Below are positions 17,441-25,065 of a stretch of DNA of 64,000 bases, piece after piece. Where the stretch lies: positions 1,922,001-1,986,000 of the forward strand of contig NZ_CP132336.1 in NCBI RefSeq assembly GCF_030758315.1, written 5' to 3'. The position numbers and the translations under genes are program-made. Source of the stretch: Pararhizobium sp. IMCC3301. Its GTDB lineage: Bacteria > Pseudomonadota > Alphaproteobacteria > Rhizobiales > GCA-2746425. Position 1 is the first letter of the stretch, and each line of letters opens with the position of its first letter. The notes below the pieces were generated by a model. The model was not told where the DNA came from and did not search any database. It worked only from the letters and a program-made list of their open reading frames with translations.

Positions 17441-18116
17441 CGCCCAACCGTGCCAGTTGAGCAATAAACCCATCCAGCGCCGCCTCGATCATGAAGGATC
17501 TATCCTCGAGGCTCGGAGCACGTTCATAGACCAGCTTTAAAACACCGAAATAGAATATGCCGCCATGCATCACCCAGGCATAATCGATCTCGCGCTCTGT
17601 CGCGTCGCGTGGCGCAAAACCTGCCTCGTGGCGGCATTCCCGGACAATCGGTTCCAGAATGCGCTGGCGCACAAGTTTCAGATAGCGGGCGTTGATATCA
17701 ACGCCTTTCAGACCGGAAAACATAAAAATCCGCATCCAGTCACGGTTGAACACCACATCCGTATAGGCGTGGTAGAATTCCACCACCCGGTCCCGCACCG
17801 GACGCGACCGGTCCGCAAGCAGGTTTTCCCATTCGCTGCGCCAGCGGTTCAGATAAACCAGATTGTAGACCTCTAAAATCAGATCATCCTTGCTGGGGAA
17901 ATACCGGTACAGCAACGGCTGGGTCACTCCCAGACGACGCGCCAGTTCCCGGGTCGAACTCTGAAACCCTTCCTCGGCAAAAAACTCGACGGCCTTGGAA
18001 ATAAACTCCTGCCGTCTGGCTTCAGATGAAAGCCGGCGCCGCTTGGGCGGTTTTTGCCCCTCGGACGATTTGTTGGCCGGCAGGTTCGTGGCCGTTTCAT
18101 CCGCACTGCTTGTCAC
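17430..18116 (-). CDS. TetR-family transcriptional regulator
   Basis: A 228-residue TetR/AcrR repressor. After a charged N-terminal arm the helix-turn-helix occupies about residues 45-85 (AVEFFAEEGF, TRELARRLGVTQPLLYRYFPSKDDL). The C-terminal half is an all-helical ligand/dimerisation domain. The GTG at 18116 is chosen because AAGGAGG lies seven bases before it and it starts two bases after the OsmC stop. It is the only TetR protein in the window and sits in the middle of five similar palindromic elements, so it is the prime candidate for binding them and repressing its own operon. Confidence 0.9.
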   Translation of the reverse strand: MTSSADETATNLPANKSSEGQKPPKRRRLSSEARRQEFISKAVEFFAEEGFQSSTRELARRLGVTQPLLYRYFPSKDDLILEVYNLVYLNRWRSEWENLLADRSRPVRDRVVEFYHAYTDVVFNRDWMRIFMFSGLKGVDINARYLKLVRQRILEPIVRECRHEAGFAPRDATEREIDYAWVMHGGIFYFGVLKLVYERAPSLEDRSFMIEAALDGFIAQLARLGEGA

Positions 18117-18118
18117 TT

Positions 18119-18610
18119 TCAGGCCTCCTTCCATTCACCGTCAATTTTTAACCGGTGGCCCACTGCCAGGCCCTGCGCCAGTGTTTGCTCGATGAAGCAA
18201 CCTTTCTTGGCATGATTGAGTAAGGTCTTTAACTCTGCTTCGCTCGCAGGGCTATCTATATCCACATCCAGATCAAAACCGACCGGGGCGGTCACATAAG
18301 GCTCAGACCCTTCCTGCTCGCCCTTCCAGTGCAGCTTTGCATGGACCTCAACTGAAACGAGTTCAATCCGCAGCCGTTTAGCAAACGCCCTGATCTGGGT
18401 CATCAGGCAGCCGGTCAGAGCGGCTGTAAACAGCGCCAGAGGCGGCGGTGCCGTGCCATCTCCACCATGAAACGGCCCTTCATCGGTAGCCAGTTCAAAG
18501 CTCTCTTTCATCATGGGCCATTCCACTGAAATATCATTGCGCATTTTGCCGCTGCTGCGCCCTGTTCCCTCGAATACCACGTCAAATCGCTTCTTTCCGG
18601 TTTCGCTCAT
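18119..18610 (-). CDS. OsmC/Ohr-family protein
   Basis: A 163-residue OsmC-like protein. The two cysteines of the family are present in ALTGCLMTQIRAFAKRL and KKGCFIEQTLAQG, so a thiol-dependent hydroperoxidase activity is possible. It starts with an ATG at 18610 and is co-transcribed with the TetR gene. An operator-like element lies about 50 bases upstream. In catabolic clusters OsmC proteins often accompany flavin enzymes, possibly for organic hydroperoxide removal. Confidence 0.87.
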   Translation of the reverse strand: MSETGKKRFDVVFEGTGRSSGKMRNDISVEWPMMKESFELATDEGPFHGGDGTAPPPLALFTAALTGCLMTQIRAFAKRLRIELVSVEVHAKLHWKGEQEGSEPYVTAPVGFDLDVDIDSPASEAELKTLLNHAKKGCFIEQTLAQGLAVGHRLKIDGEWKEA

Positions 18611-18658
18611 ACAATACTCCTGATCAAAAAATGCTGGCGTTAGTATTTACCTTATTCT

Positions 18659-18680
18659 TTATTTATCGTCTGATAAACAC
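18659..18680. promoter_or_regulatory. Candidate TetR operator, copy 4
   Basis: Left half TTATTTAT (18659-18666) and centre CGTCTG match the other copies; the right half ATAAACAC matches six of eight positions. An inner perfect repeat TTTATC-GTCT-GATAAA is also present. It lies between OsmC-TetR and the divergent cyclase gene. Confidence 0.6.
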
Positions 18681-18730
18681 ATGAAAGGGATTCGTTGAAA
18701 TTCCTTCAGCACCAAGGCGGGAGTCCAATC

Positions 18731-19687
18731 ATGACGAAACTTACCAGACAGGACATTTACGACACGGCCAAACAGCTCTCAAATTGGGGGCGCTGGGGCG
18801 ATGATGACCAGATCGGCACGTTGAACAATATCTCGCCGCAGGACATCGTCGATGCAGCCGGACTGATCCGCAAGGGCAAGACCTTTGCGCTTGGATTGTC
18901 GCTGAAAGAAAAAATCCAGAGCGGCCTGTTCGGGGGCCGCTGGAACCTCATTCATCAAATGCTGGCCACTGGCACCGATGCGGTAGCGGGCGTTCAGGAT
19001 GGCGACGGCAAGGCCTATCTGCGGTATGCTGACGACGCCATAAATGTGCCCTGCCAGGGTTCGACCCAGTGGGATGCGCTGTGTCACATTTTTCTCGATG
19101 ACAAAATGTATAATGGTTTTGCCGCAACTGAAGTAACGGTCAACGGCGCAGGCAAACTGGGCATCGAGAATGTCCGCGACAAAATGGTCGGGCGCGGCGT
19201 GTTGCTTGATATCGCCCGCTGGAAAGGCGTGTCCTCACTTGATGACGGCTATCCCATCACCAATGCGGATCTGGATGAATGCGCAAAGGCACAGGGCGTG
19301 GAGGTGCGCAAAGGTGACTTTGTAATTGTCCGCACCGGACATCAGGAGCGTTGCCTGGCCTCCGGCGACTGGACCGGATATGCTGGCGGAGATGCTCCGG
19401 GGCTGGCCTTTGAGACCGCCCACTGGATCAAAAACTACGATATTGCGGCGATCTGTGCTGATACCTGGGGATGTGAAGTGCGCCCCAATGAGACCGATGA
19501 GGCAAATCAGCCCTGGCACTGGGTTGTGATCCCGGCAATTGGCATTTCCATGGGGGAAATCTTCTATCTTAAGGACTTGGCCGAGGACTGCGCCGAAGAT
19601 GGTGTGTATGAGTTTTTCTTCACCGCACCACCGCTGCATGTTCCCGGCGCTGCCGGATCTCCGATAAATCCGCAGGCGATCAAATAG
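18731..19687 (+). CDS. Cyclase-family metal-dependent hydrolase (kynurenine formamidase/isatin hydrolase-like)
   Basis: A 318-residue protein of the PF04199-type cyclase family, which hydrolyses cyclic or formyl amides and lactones using a divalent metal. The metal-site segment reads GSTQWDALCH rather than the HxGTHxDxxxH of kynurenine formamidases, so one His ligand is Gln while Asp and the distal His remain; this GTQWD form is typical of the longer, about 320-residue branch. The ATG at 18731 has GGGAG upstream and removes a 12-residue unlikely extension. Divergent from OsmC-TetR, with a shared operator region. Ring opening or amide hydrolysis downstream of the oxygenases is a plausible role. 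Confidence 0.8.
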   Translation: MTKLTRQDIYDTAKQLSNWGRWGDDDQIGTLNNISPQDIVDAAGLIRKGKTFALGLSLKEKIQSGLFGGRWNLIHQMLATGTDAVAGVQDGDGKAYLRYADDAINVPCQGSTQWDALCHIFLDDKMYNGFAATEVTVNGAGKLGIENVRDKMVGRGVLLDIARWKGVSSLDDGYPITNADLDECAKAQGVEVRKGDFVIVRTGHQERCLASGDWTGYAGGDAPGLAFETAHWIKNYDIAAICADTWGCEVRPNETDEANQPWHWVVIPAIGISMGEIFYLKDLAEDCAEDGVYEFFFTAPPLHVPGAAGSPINPQAIK

Positions 19688-19715
19688 TGCGCGATGCGGG
19701 CTTGAGCACCTGAAA

Positions 19716-20912
19716 TCAGCCGAAATCGGCGATAGCGGTTTTCCGCATGATTTCTTCAAGATTGGGGTTTGACCTGCCATCGCGGTTTGTCCCGGTGGCA
19801 GGGTCTTCAAAAATGAAGCGGCCGAGTTTGCGTGAGCGTTCAAACGCCGCTTTTGCCGCCGGTACCCGCTCGGCAGAATAGGCCTCCAGTGCGTCTTCCA
19901 CTGAGCCCTGCTCAAGCTGGCGGGCAAGGCAGAGCGCATCACTGGCAGCCTTTGTCACCCCCATCCCGACATGGGGTCGGGCTACACATGCTGCATCCCC
20001 GGCAAGCGCAACCCGGCCTTCCGCCATGCGGGGAGAGTGATGATCATAGATCGGCGTAAAGAACGGACGCTCGCTTTGCGCCAGCACCTCGACGAAAGCC
20101 TGTGGCAGAATTTCACCCGCTTCGCGTTCCATTCGCTGCAGCACCGCTTCGCGAATAAGCGGCGGTGGAATCGAGAGTGCATGGTGCCGGCCGCTCTCGT
20201 CAGTCAGCATGTCCGCCAGCTGCTGCGCAGATACAGGCGCATACCAGACAAAATTATACCGTCTGTGACCGGGACGCAGATCATTGCCAGCACCGGCGAT
20301 CGGATAGCCCACAATCTGTGTGCCGGTGGGTAGAAAAAACCCGAATTTATCAAAAATCAGTTTGAGCAGACCGGTGCTGAAATCGGCTTCATCTGCCAGC
20401 GCGCGCCACACCACATAGCCGGAATATTGCGGCGTGATCTGAGGCAGCATCCAGCTGCGCACCACCGAGCGGAAACCATCACAGCCGACTAGAATGTCGG
20501 CCTGCGCGGTCTCACCATTTTCAAACCGGACTTCCACTCCGTCTTCTGACTGGCTGTAGCCGGTCACGGCGCAGCCAAGATGATGATGTTCATCCGGCAA
20601 AATACGGCGCAGCAACTGATGAATGCGGTCCCATGAGGTGACAGTCTGGAAATAGGGCAGGCTGGCCACCTCGCCGCCTTGCAGATCAAACGCCACACGC
20701 TCATGCACATCCACGCCCAGAGCTTCACTGCCGGCACCAACATTGTTCAAGGCATCGATCAGGATGTCATGTGTGACAATTCCTGCACCCCTGCCGGCCA
20801 ATTCAACCGAACTGCGTTCAAAAACGTCAACCTGCCATCCATGCGCACGCAGAGCGGCAGCGGCAAACAGCCCGCCGATGGAACCACCACAGATTATCGC
20901 CGTTCGTGTCAC
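19716..20912 (-). CDS. FAD-dependent aromatic monooxygenase (2,6-dihydroxypyridine 3-monooxygenase-like)
   Basis: A 398-residue class A flavoprotein hydroxylase. It has the N-terminal FAD motif ICGGSIGGLFAA, the DG region LVGCDGFRSVVR and the second FAD motif VALAGDAACVARPHVG. The blocks GRGAGIVTHDIL and PIAGAGNDLRPGHRRYNFVWY resemble the 2,6-dihydroxypyridine 3-monooxygenase branch more than salicylate hydroxylases. A GTG at 20912 preceded by AGGTGG is preferred to the ATG at 20927, which lacks a ribosome site. Located beside a molybdenum hydroxylase, it could act on a hydroxylated N-heterocycle, as in nicotine or nicotinate routes, though the full pathway is not recognisable. Confidence 0.83.
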   Translation of the reverse strand: MTRTAIICGGSIGGLFAAAALRAHGWQVDVFERSSVELAGRGAGIVTHDILIDALNNVGAGSEALGVDVHERVAFDLQGGEVASLPYFQTVTSWDRIHQLLRRILPDEHHHLGCAVTGYSQSEDGVEVRFENGETAQADILVGCDGFRSVVRSWMLPQITPQYSGYVVWRALADEADFSTGLLKLIFDKFGFFLPTGTQIVGYPIAGAGNDLRPGHRRYNFVWYAPVSAQQLADMLTDESGRHHALSIPPPLIREAVLQRMEREAGEILPQAFVEVLAQSERPFFTPIYDHHSPRMAEGRVALAGDAACVARPHVGMGVTKAASDALCLARQLEQGSVEDALEAYSAERVPAAKAAFERSRKLGRFIFEDPATGTNRDGRSNPNLEEIMRKTAIADFG

Positions 20913-20943
20913 AGAACCACCTTTCATCAGGGGCTGGAAATTT

Positions 20944-20967
20944 ATTATTTATCGATCTATAAATAAT
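20944..20967. promoter_or_regulatory. Candidate TetR operator, copy 5 (perfect 9-bp arms)
   Basis: Arms ATTATTTAT (20944-20952) and ATAAATAAT (20959-20967) flank the centre CGATCT. It sits in the divergent gap between the flavin monooxygenase and the cupin, 31 and 24 bases from their starts. Confidence 0.78.
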
Positions 20968-20991
20968 GCAAGCTAACCGAAGGACATCATA

Positions 20992-21399
20992 ATGGCCACA
21001 CCCAAACCAAAACCACAGGATGGATTTTCGTCTCCGCACTGGACGCCGGAACTTGTTAGCGAGCTCAAAAGCGCAGCCCGCAACGGCAATGTCGGATCAC
21101 GACTTGTCAGCGAAAGTGATCGTGCCAGAGTCTGGTTGATTGAGATGCAGCCTGGTGAGCGGCTGCCGTTCCACACCCATGTGCTGGATTATTTCTGGGT
21201 CGCGACATCACGGGGACAAGCGCGCTCGCGCTATGCCGACGGCAAGGTGGCCGAAGTCAGCTATGATGTGGGAGACACCAAGCACTTCCACTTTGGTGCC
21301 GGTGAATCGATGACCCATGATCTGGAAAATATCGGCGATACGGTGCTGACATTCACCACAGTTGAATATCTCGATGAAGGCAAGGAGCCGCTTTTGTAG
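20992..21399 (+). CDS. Small cupin-domain protein
   Basis: A 135-residue single-domain cupin. The first metal motif is recognisable in PGERLPFHTHVLDYFWV (two His plus a downstream acid), and the second in FHFGAGESMTHDLENIGD. GAAGGA precedes the ATG. Divergent from the flavin monooxygenase and presumably under the same operator. It could be a metal-dependent isomerase, a dioxygenase fragment or a binding protein; no substrate can be proposed. Confidence 0.75.
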   Translation: MATPKPKPQDGFSSPHWTPELVSELKSAARNGNVGSRLVSESDRARVWLIEMQPGERLPFHTHVLDYFWVATSRGQARSRYADGKVAEVSYDVGDTKHFHFGAGESMTHDLENIGDTVLTFTTVEYLDEGKEPLL

Positions 21400-21536
21400 C
21401 AGCCTGCTTCGCCGGTTCAAAGCGCCGCTCATGGTCGACCGCAAGCACATCGCCCACTAAGGCACAGGCCGCAACGATCCGCGCCGCACTGGCTGCTGTC
21501 AGAAGCCCCAGCCATCGCCGGCCAGGGCATTTCTGA

Positions 21537-22052
21537 TCATTCTGTGGCCGTTGTGGAGAACGAGGCCAGTTTGCCCTTGCCGTAAACCAGTGGCGCATGA
21601 TCGCTGTGCCGGTGGGCCCGGACTTCGCCAAGAATAATCTCGTGGTCACCGCCTTCATAAGTGCGATAGGTGGAGCATTCCAGCGTGGCTGCACAATCGC
21701 TGATCACCGGGACGCCTGCAAAACCCTGCTCCCAGTTCAATCCGTCAAACCGCTCGGCCACCGGTGCAGAGAAAATCTTGCACAGACCCTCTTGTTCGGC
21801 TGACAGAATGTTGATGGCGAAACCGCGATGTGCTCTGAAATCGGGCAGACTGCCGGCCGACAGCGCCAGACTCCACAGCACCAGAGGCGGTGCCATCGAT
21901 ACCGAGTTGAAGGAACTGATGGTCAGACCGACTGGAGCGCCGTTGCGGCCAAGCGTCGTGACAATGGCCACGCCCGTGGGAAAGCAGGACAGCGCCTTGC
22001 GCAGTTCCAGCGGATCGACTTCACCTTGCATATGTCCTGTCATCGCATTCAT
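21537..22052 (-). CDS. Flavin reductase (HpaC/RutF-type, FMN-binding)
   Basis: A 171-residue flavin:NAD(P)H oxidoreductase of the two-component monooxygenase type. Key blocks are RKALSCFPTGVAIVTT, the FMN-binding GLTISSFNSVSMAPPLVLWSL and the C-terminal STYRTYEGGDHEIILGEV. The ATG at 22052, preceded by GAGGG, matches the family start; the open frame runs to 22097. It would supply reduced FMN to a partner such as the luciferase-like enzyme at 7434. It follows a hydrolase gene across a 100-base AT-rich gap that may hold its own promoter. Confidence 0.9.
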   Translation of the reverse strand: MNAMTGHMQGEVDPLELRKALSCFPTGVAIVTTLGRNGAPVGLTISSFNSVSMAPPLVLWSLALSAGSLPDFRAHRGFAINILSAEQEGLCKIFSAPVAERFDGLNWEQGFAGVPVISDCAATLECSTYRTYEGGDHEIILGEVRAHRHSDHAPLVYGKGKLASFSTTATE

Positions 22053-22152
22053 CACATTGCCCTCTTTGCTGTCACTGACAATAATGCGGACCTCCATAAG
22101 ATCAAATTATAATAAATGATTTTTGCCATTAATAAATTGAATGCGCATGGTC

Positions 22153-22863
22153 TCAAACCGACCGGGCCAGCCAATCACTCAGCGCCGCATTAACAGCACC
22201 GGGATTTTCCAGCGGCGTGATGTGACCGGCATCCGGTACAGGCACCAGTTGCGCAGTCTTCACCAGCGCTGCCATCTCAAGGTGGCGTTGCGGCGTGCAC
22301 AGCGTATCCTCAACACCGTGAAGAATCAGTGTGGGCGCCAAAACCGCCATCAGGGTTCCGGTCTGGTCAGGGCGGTCGCGCAGCGCCAGCGACTGATCGA
22401 CAAACACATCACGGCCAAGCCCCATCGCCATATCAATCAACAGCGCCAGCAATTGCTTGTTGTCGCGGTGCCGCGCTGCCAGATAATTCGGTTTCATTTC
22501 CTCGACAATCACCTGCCGCAGAGCGCCGCCGCGCACGGCCGCGATTTGGGTGTCGCGGATTTGTCGCCGCTCCGGCGCATCGGCCAGGTGATTGGTGTCG
22601 AGCAGCGCCAGCCGGGCAATCCGCTGCGGCGCAAGGCGCGCCATTTCCATCGCCACGATCCCGCCCATCGACAATCCGGCTAGATTAAGGTTGCGATCTG
22701 GCAAATCCTGCAGAATTTGATCTGCCAATTGCGTGACCGAGGCAGCCCCGGTCAGCGCGGCGACGCGGACATCACAGACCGGCTCAAACGCTGCAAGCTG
22801 TGGTGCAAACAATCTGGCATCACACATCATCCCCGGCAGAAACAGCAAAATTTCTCTGGTCAT
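22153..22863 (-). CDS. Alpha/beta hydrolase
   Basis: A 236-residue alpha/beta-hydrolase. The oxyanion strand reads LLFLPGMMCDARLF, the nucleophile elbow AGLSMGGIVAMEMA (Ser near residue 72), the acid region ILHGVEDTLCTP and the catalytic His VPDAGHITPLENP. The short length and the missing large cap suggest small ester or C-C substrates. It follows the MetE-like gene by 13 bases. It could process the ring-opened product of the oxygenases. Confidence 0.82.
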   Translation of the reverse strand: MTREILLFLPGMMCDARLFAPQLAAFEPVCDVRVAALTGAASVTQLADQILQDLPDRNLNLAGLSMGGIVAMEMARLAPQRIARLALLDTNHLADAPERRQIRDTQIAAVRGGALRQVIVEEMKPNYLAARHRDNKQLLALLIDMAMGLGRDVFVDQSLALRDRPDQTGTLMAVLAPTLILHGVEDTLCTPQRHLEMAALVKTAQLVPVPDAGHITPLENPGAVNAALSDWLARSV

Positions 22864-22876
22864 TTTATCCGGTTCA

Positions 22877-24007
22877 TCATCCGCGCGAGGCCAGAGCTGC
22901 GCCCTCTGACAGCGCCTTCAGCTTGGCATAGGCAATATCAGAATCAACCGCGCCAAATCCGGCAAAGGTGCCAAAGCCGCAATCAGATCCGGCGATCACC
23001 CGGTCCGCTCCTACAATATCGGCAAACCTGCCAATGCGCTGCGCCACCAGTTCCGGATGCTCGACAAAATTCGTCGTCGTATCAACCACACCCGGCACCA
23101 GAATCTTGCTGTCGGGTATGTCCGATTCGCGGTCGCGGAACACGGTCCATTCATGGGCATGCCGCGGATTGGAAGTCTCAAACAGCACATAGCGCGCTTT
23201 CGCCTTCATCAATGTGCCGAAAACCTTTGCCATATCGATGTCGCAGACATGGGGCCCTTCATAATTGCCCCAGCAGATATGAATCCGGACCTTGTCTTCC
23301 GGCACATCCTGCAGCGCATGATTGAGCGCTTCCACATGGCTTTCGGCAATGCTGATGAATTCCGCATCCGACAGATCGCTGAACAGCATATGCCGCGACA
23401 GCGCAAGATCCGGACAATCCAGTTGCAGCTCCAGACCCGAGGCGACGATGGTTTCATATTCCGTCTTCATGGTGTCGGCGAGTGCCGCCAGATAGGCTTC
23501 CCGTGTCGGATAATGGGCATTTTGCAGAAACAGCGAAATCACCCCCGGCGAAGCGGCATTCATGAAACCTCTGGCAACACCATGTTGCGCCATTGCCACC
23601 TTCAGATTGGCGATGTCTTTCTGCAACTCGCCCTGCCCCTTCGACACCACCGGACCGGTGCATTTCGGCCGGGCATATTTGGGGGTGCCGCCATCATCCG
23701 CGAGCCGCTTCAGGAATGAAGGAAACAGTTTCAAATCGCCCGGCGCATTGCGCTCGCTGTCGCCGGAAAACCCGCTATAGCGGTCCTTCACATAGGTCGC
23801 GTAAGAGATTTTCGAAGTCTCGCCATCGGATACAATGTCAATCCCGGCCTCCACCTGCCGTCCCACCGTTGCCACAACCGCTTCAGCCATGGCAGCGTCG
23901 AACGCGGCTTCATCAAACGGTTCTCCATGTTCTCTGGCAAAAATGAAATCCACGACTTTCTGGCTGCGCGGCAGTGACCCGACATGCGTAGTCAGAATTT
24001 TCGTCAT
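22877..24007 (-). CDS. MetE-like zinc-dependent thiol methyl/alkyl-transferase (methionine synthase II core family)
   Basis: A 376-residue protein corresponding to the C-terminal catalytic barrel of cobalamin-independent methionine synthase without the N-terminal domain. It starts with THVGSLPRS and has zinc ligands H243-x-C245 (HICWG) and C343 (GSDCGFG), plus the FETSNPRHAHE block. Proteins of this length include archaeal-type core methionine synthases and epoxyalkane:coenzyme M transferase relatives. Its position between a bicupin and a hydrolase argues for a catabolic transfer (such as O-demethylation or alkyl transfer to a thiol) rather than methionine synthesis, but this is inference. 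Confidence 0.8.
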   Translation of the reverse strand: MTKILTTHVGSLPRSQKVVDFIFAREHGEPFDEAAFDAAMAEAVVATVGRQVEAGIDIVSDGETSKISYATYVKDRYSGFSGDSERNAPGDLKLFPSFLKRLADDGGTPKYARPKCTGPVVSKGQGELQKDIANLKVAMAQHGVARGFMNAASPGVISLFLQNAHYPTREAYLAALADTMKTEYETIVASGLELQLDCPDLALSRHMLFSDLSDAEFISIAESHVEALNHALQDVPEDKVRIHICWGNYEGPHVCDIDMAKVFGTLMKAKARYVLFETSNPRHAHEWTVFRDRESDIPDSKILVPGVVDTTTNFVEHPELVAQRIGRFADIVGADRVIAGSDCGFGTFAGFGAVDSDIAYAKLKALSEGAALASRG

Positions 24008-24031
24008 CTTGAATGTCCTTGCTTGAACCGG

Positions 24032-24997
24032 TTAAAGCCCGTGAGTGGAACCTGCCGCATCATCTGTATTGCGCACCCGGAACAGACTGGCTTCACCAGT
24101 CATGGAAGGAGTAATGCTGCGCTTCAAGCCGGGCGGCACAGCGAAGGTGTCGCCAGGTGCAAGCACTGTTTCAAAGCCTTCCATGGCCACCCGCCAGTGG
24201 CCGCGCATGACCATCAGCACTTCATGGCGATCAATGCTGTAAAAATCCGCTGAAATGGAATTGCGTGCAATCAGATCAACTTCAAAACCCGGCCGGTCTT
24301 TCAGCAGCCCGTTGCCACCGATCACTTCTGCCGGCTGATGATCCGCCATCGCCATCATGTCCTGATAGCGCGCGACGAAATCCGGCACCACTTCACTGGT
24401 CTTGTATTCCTTGAATTCTTTCAGATCCGCCGCGCTCAGAACCGTCATCGGTTTGACGCCCTTGGGCAGGCTCTGGCCTTTTTTGGAATCATATAGTTTG
24501 CCATTATCCCCCAGCACCAGACCATGTGCTTTTGCGTCCTCGATTACCTGGGGCGCCCAGAGCACACCGCCACCGGCATCGTCACCGCCCAGTATCGCCA
24601 TGATCATTCCGTAGTCGGTGCCGATATTCTCAAAGCCACGGAAAATGCCGGTCGGAATATTGAAGATATCGCCCTCTTCCAGAATCACCTCGCCGGCCGT
24701 ACCCCAGCGCCCCCAGAAAAACCGCCAGCGGCCCTTCAGCACATAGAACACTTCTGCGGTGTGGTGCGAATGCAGCGAGTTGCGACATTTCGGCGGTTGC
24801 CCAGCCGCGCCGATATTGAAGCCCGGTGTTTCGGTGATGTGAACATGCTGATCCGCACTTTCCGACACGCCGCCGCCGATAATGGTGAAATTCTCTTTCT
24901 GGTCCGAGCCGGGCGTATGGGCATCGATGAAAGCTGTCTTGCAGGGTTTCAGTTCTCCATACCGAACAATGCGGGACTCAAAATCTTGCGGTGTCAT
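24032..24997 (-). CDS. Bicupin protein (gentisate-dioxygenase-like architecture)
   Basis: A 321-residue protein with two cupin domains. The N-terminal cupin has RNSLHSHHTAEVFYVLKGRWRFFWG, a His-rich motif with an acidic residue, and EEGDIFNIPTGIFRGFEN as second motif; the C-terminal cupin has DRHEVLMVMRGHWRV and GDTFAVPPGLKRSI, with fewer metal ligands. The ATG at 24997 is preferred because the longer frame begins at a TTG. The layout resembles ring-cleaving bicupins, but the ligand pattern in the second half is reduced, so a dioxygenase activity is only possible. It is 24 bases upstream of the MetE-like gene. Confidence 0.75.
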   Translation of the reverse strand: MTPQDFESRIVRYGELKPCKTAFIDAHTPGSDQKENFTIIGGGVSESADQHVHITETPGFNIGAAGQPPKCRNSLHSHHTAEVFYVLKGRWRFFWGRWGTAGEVILEEGDIFNIPTGIFRGFENIGTDYGMIMAILGGDDAGGGVLWAPQVIEDAKAHGLVLGDNGKLYDSKKGQSLPKGVKPMTVLSAADLKEFKEYKTSEVVPDFVARYQDMMAMADHQPAEVIGGNGLLKDRPGFEVDLIARNSISADFYSIDRHEVLMVMRGHWRVAMEGFETVLAPGDTFAVPPGLKRSITPSMTGEASLFRVRNTDDAAGSTHGL

Positions 24998-25065
24998 GTC
25001 AGTATCTTTCAAAATTTGGCTGTGTCGAAGGGCGGCATCGAGGCATTGAAGGAAGGTAAAGCCGT

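Noticed and set aside
21400-21536. Possible gene remnant on the minus strand 3' of the flavin reductase
   Set aside because: The open stretch is short, lacks a start with ribosome site and has no recognisable similarity.
22053-22152. AT-rich gap before the flavin reductase as a sixth TetR operator
   Set aside because: It contains TTTATTAATG-like words but not the TTATTTAT-N6-ATAAATAA core; only an imperfect inverted repeat is present.
7434-22863. Rut pyrimidine degradation cluster (LLM monooxygenase, flavin reductase and hydrolase present)
   Set aside because: The LLM protein starts like limonene-type monooxygenases, the genes are far apart, and RutB, RutC and RutE homologs are not seen.
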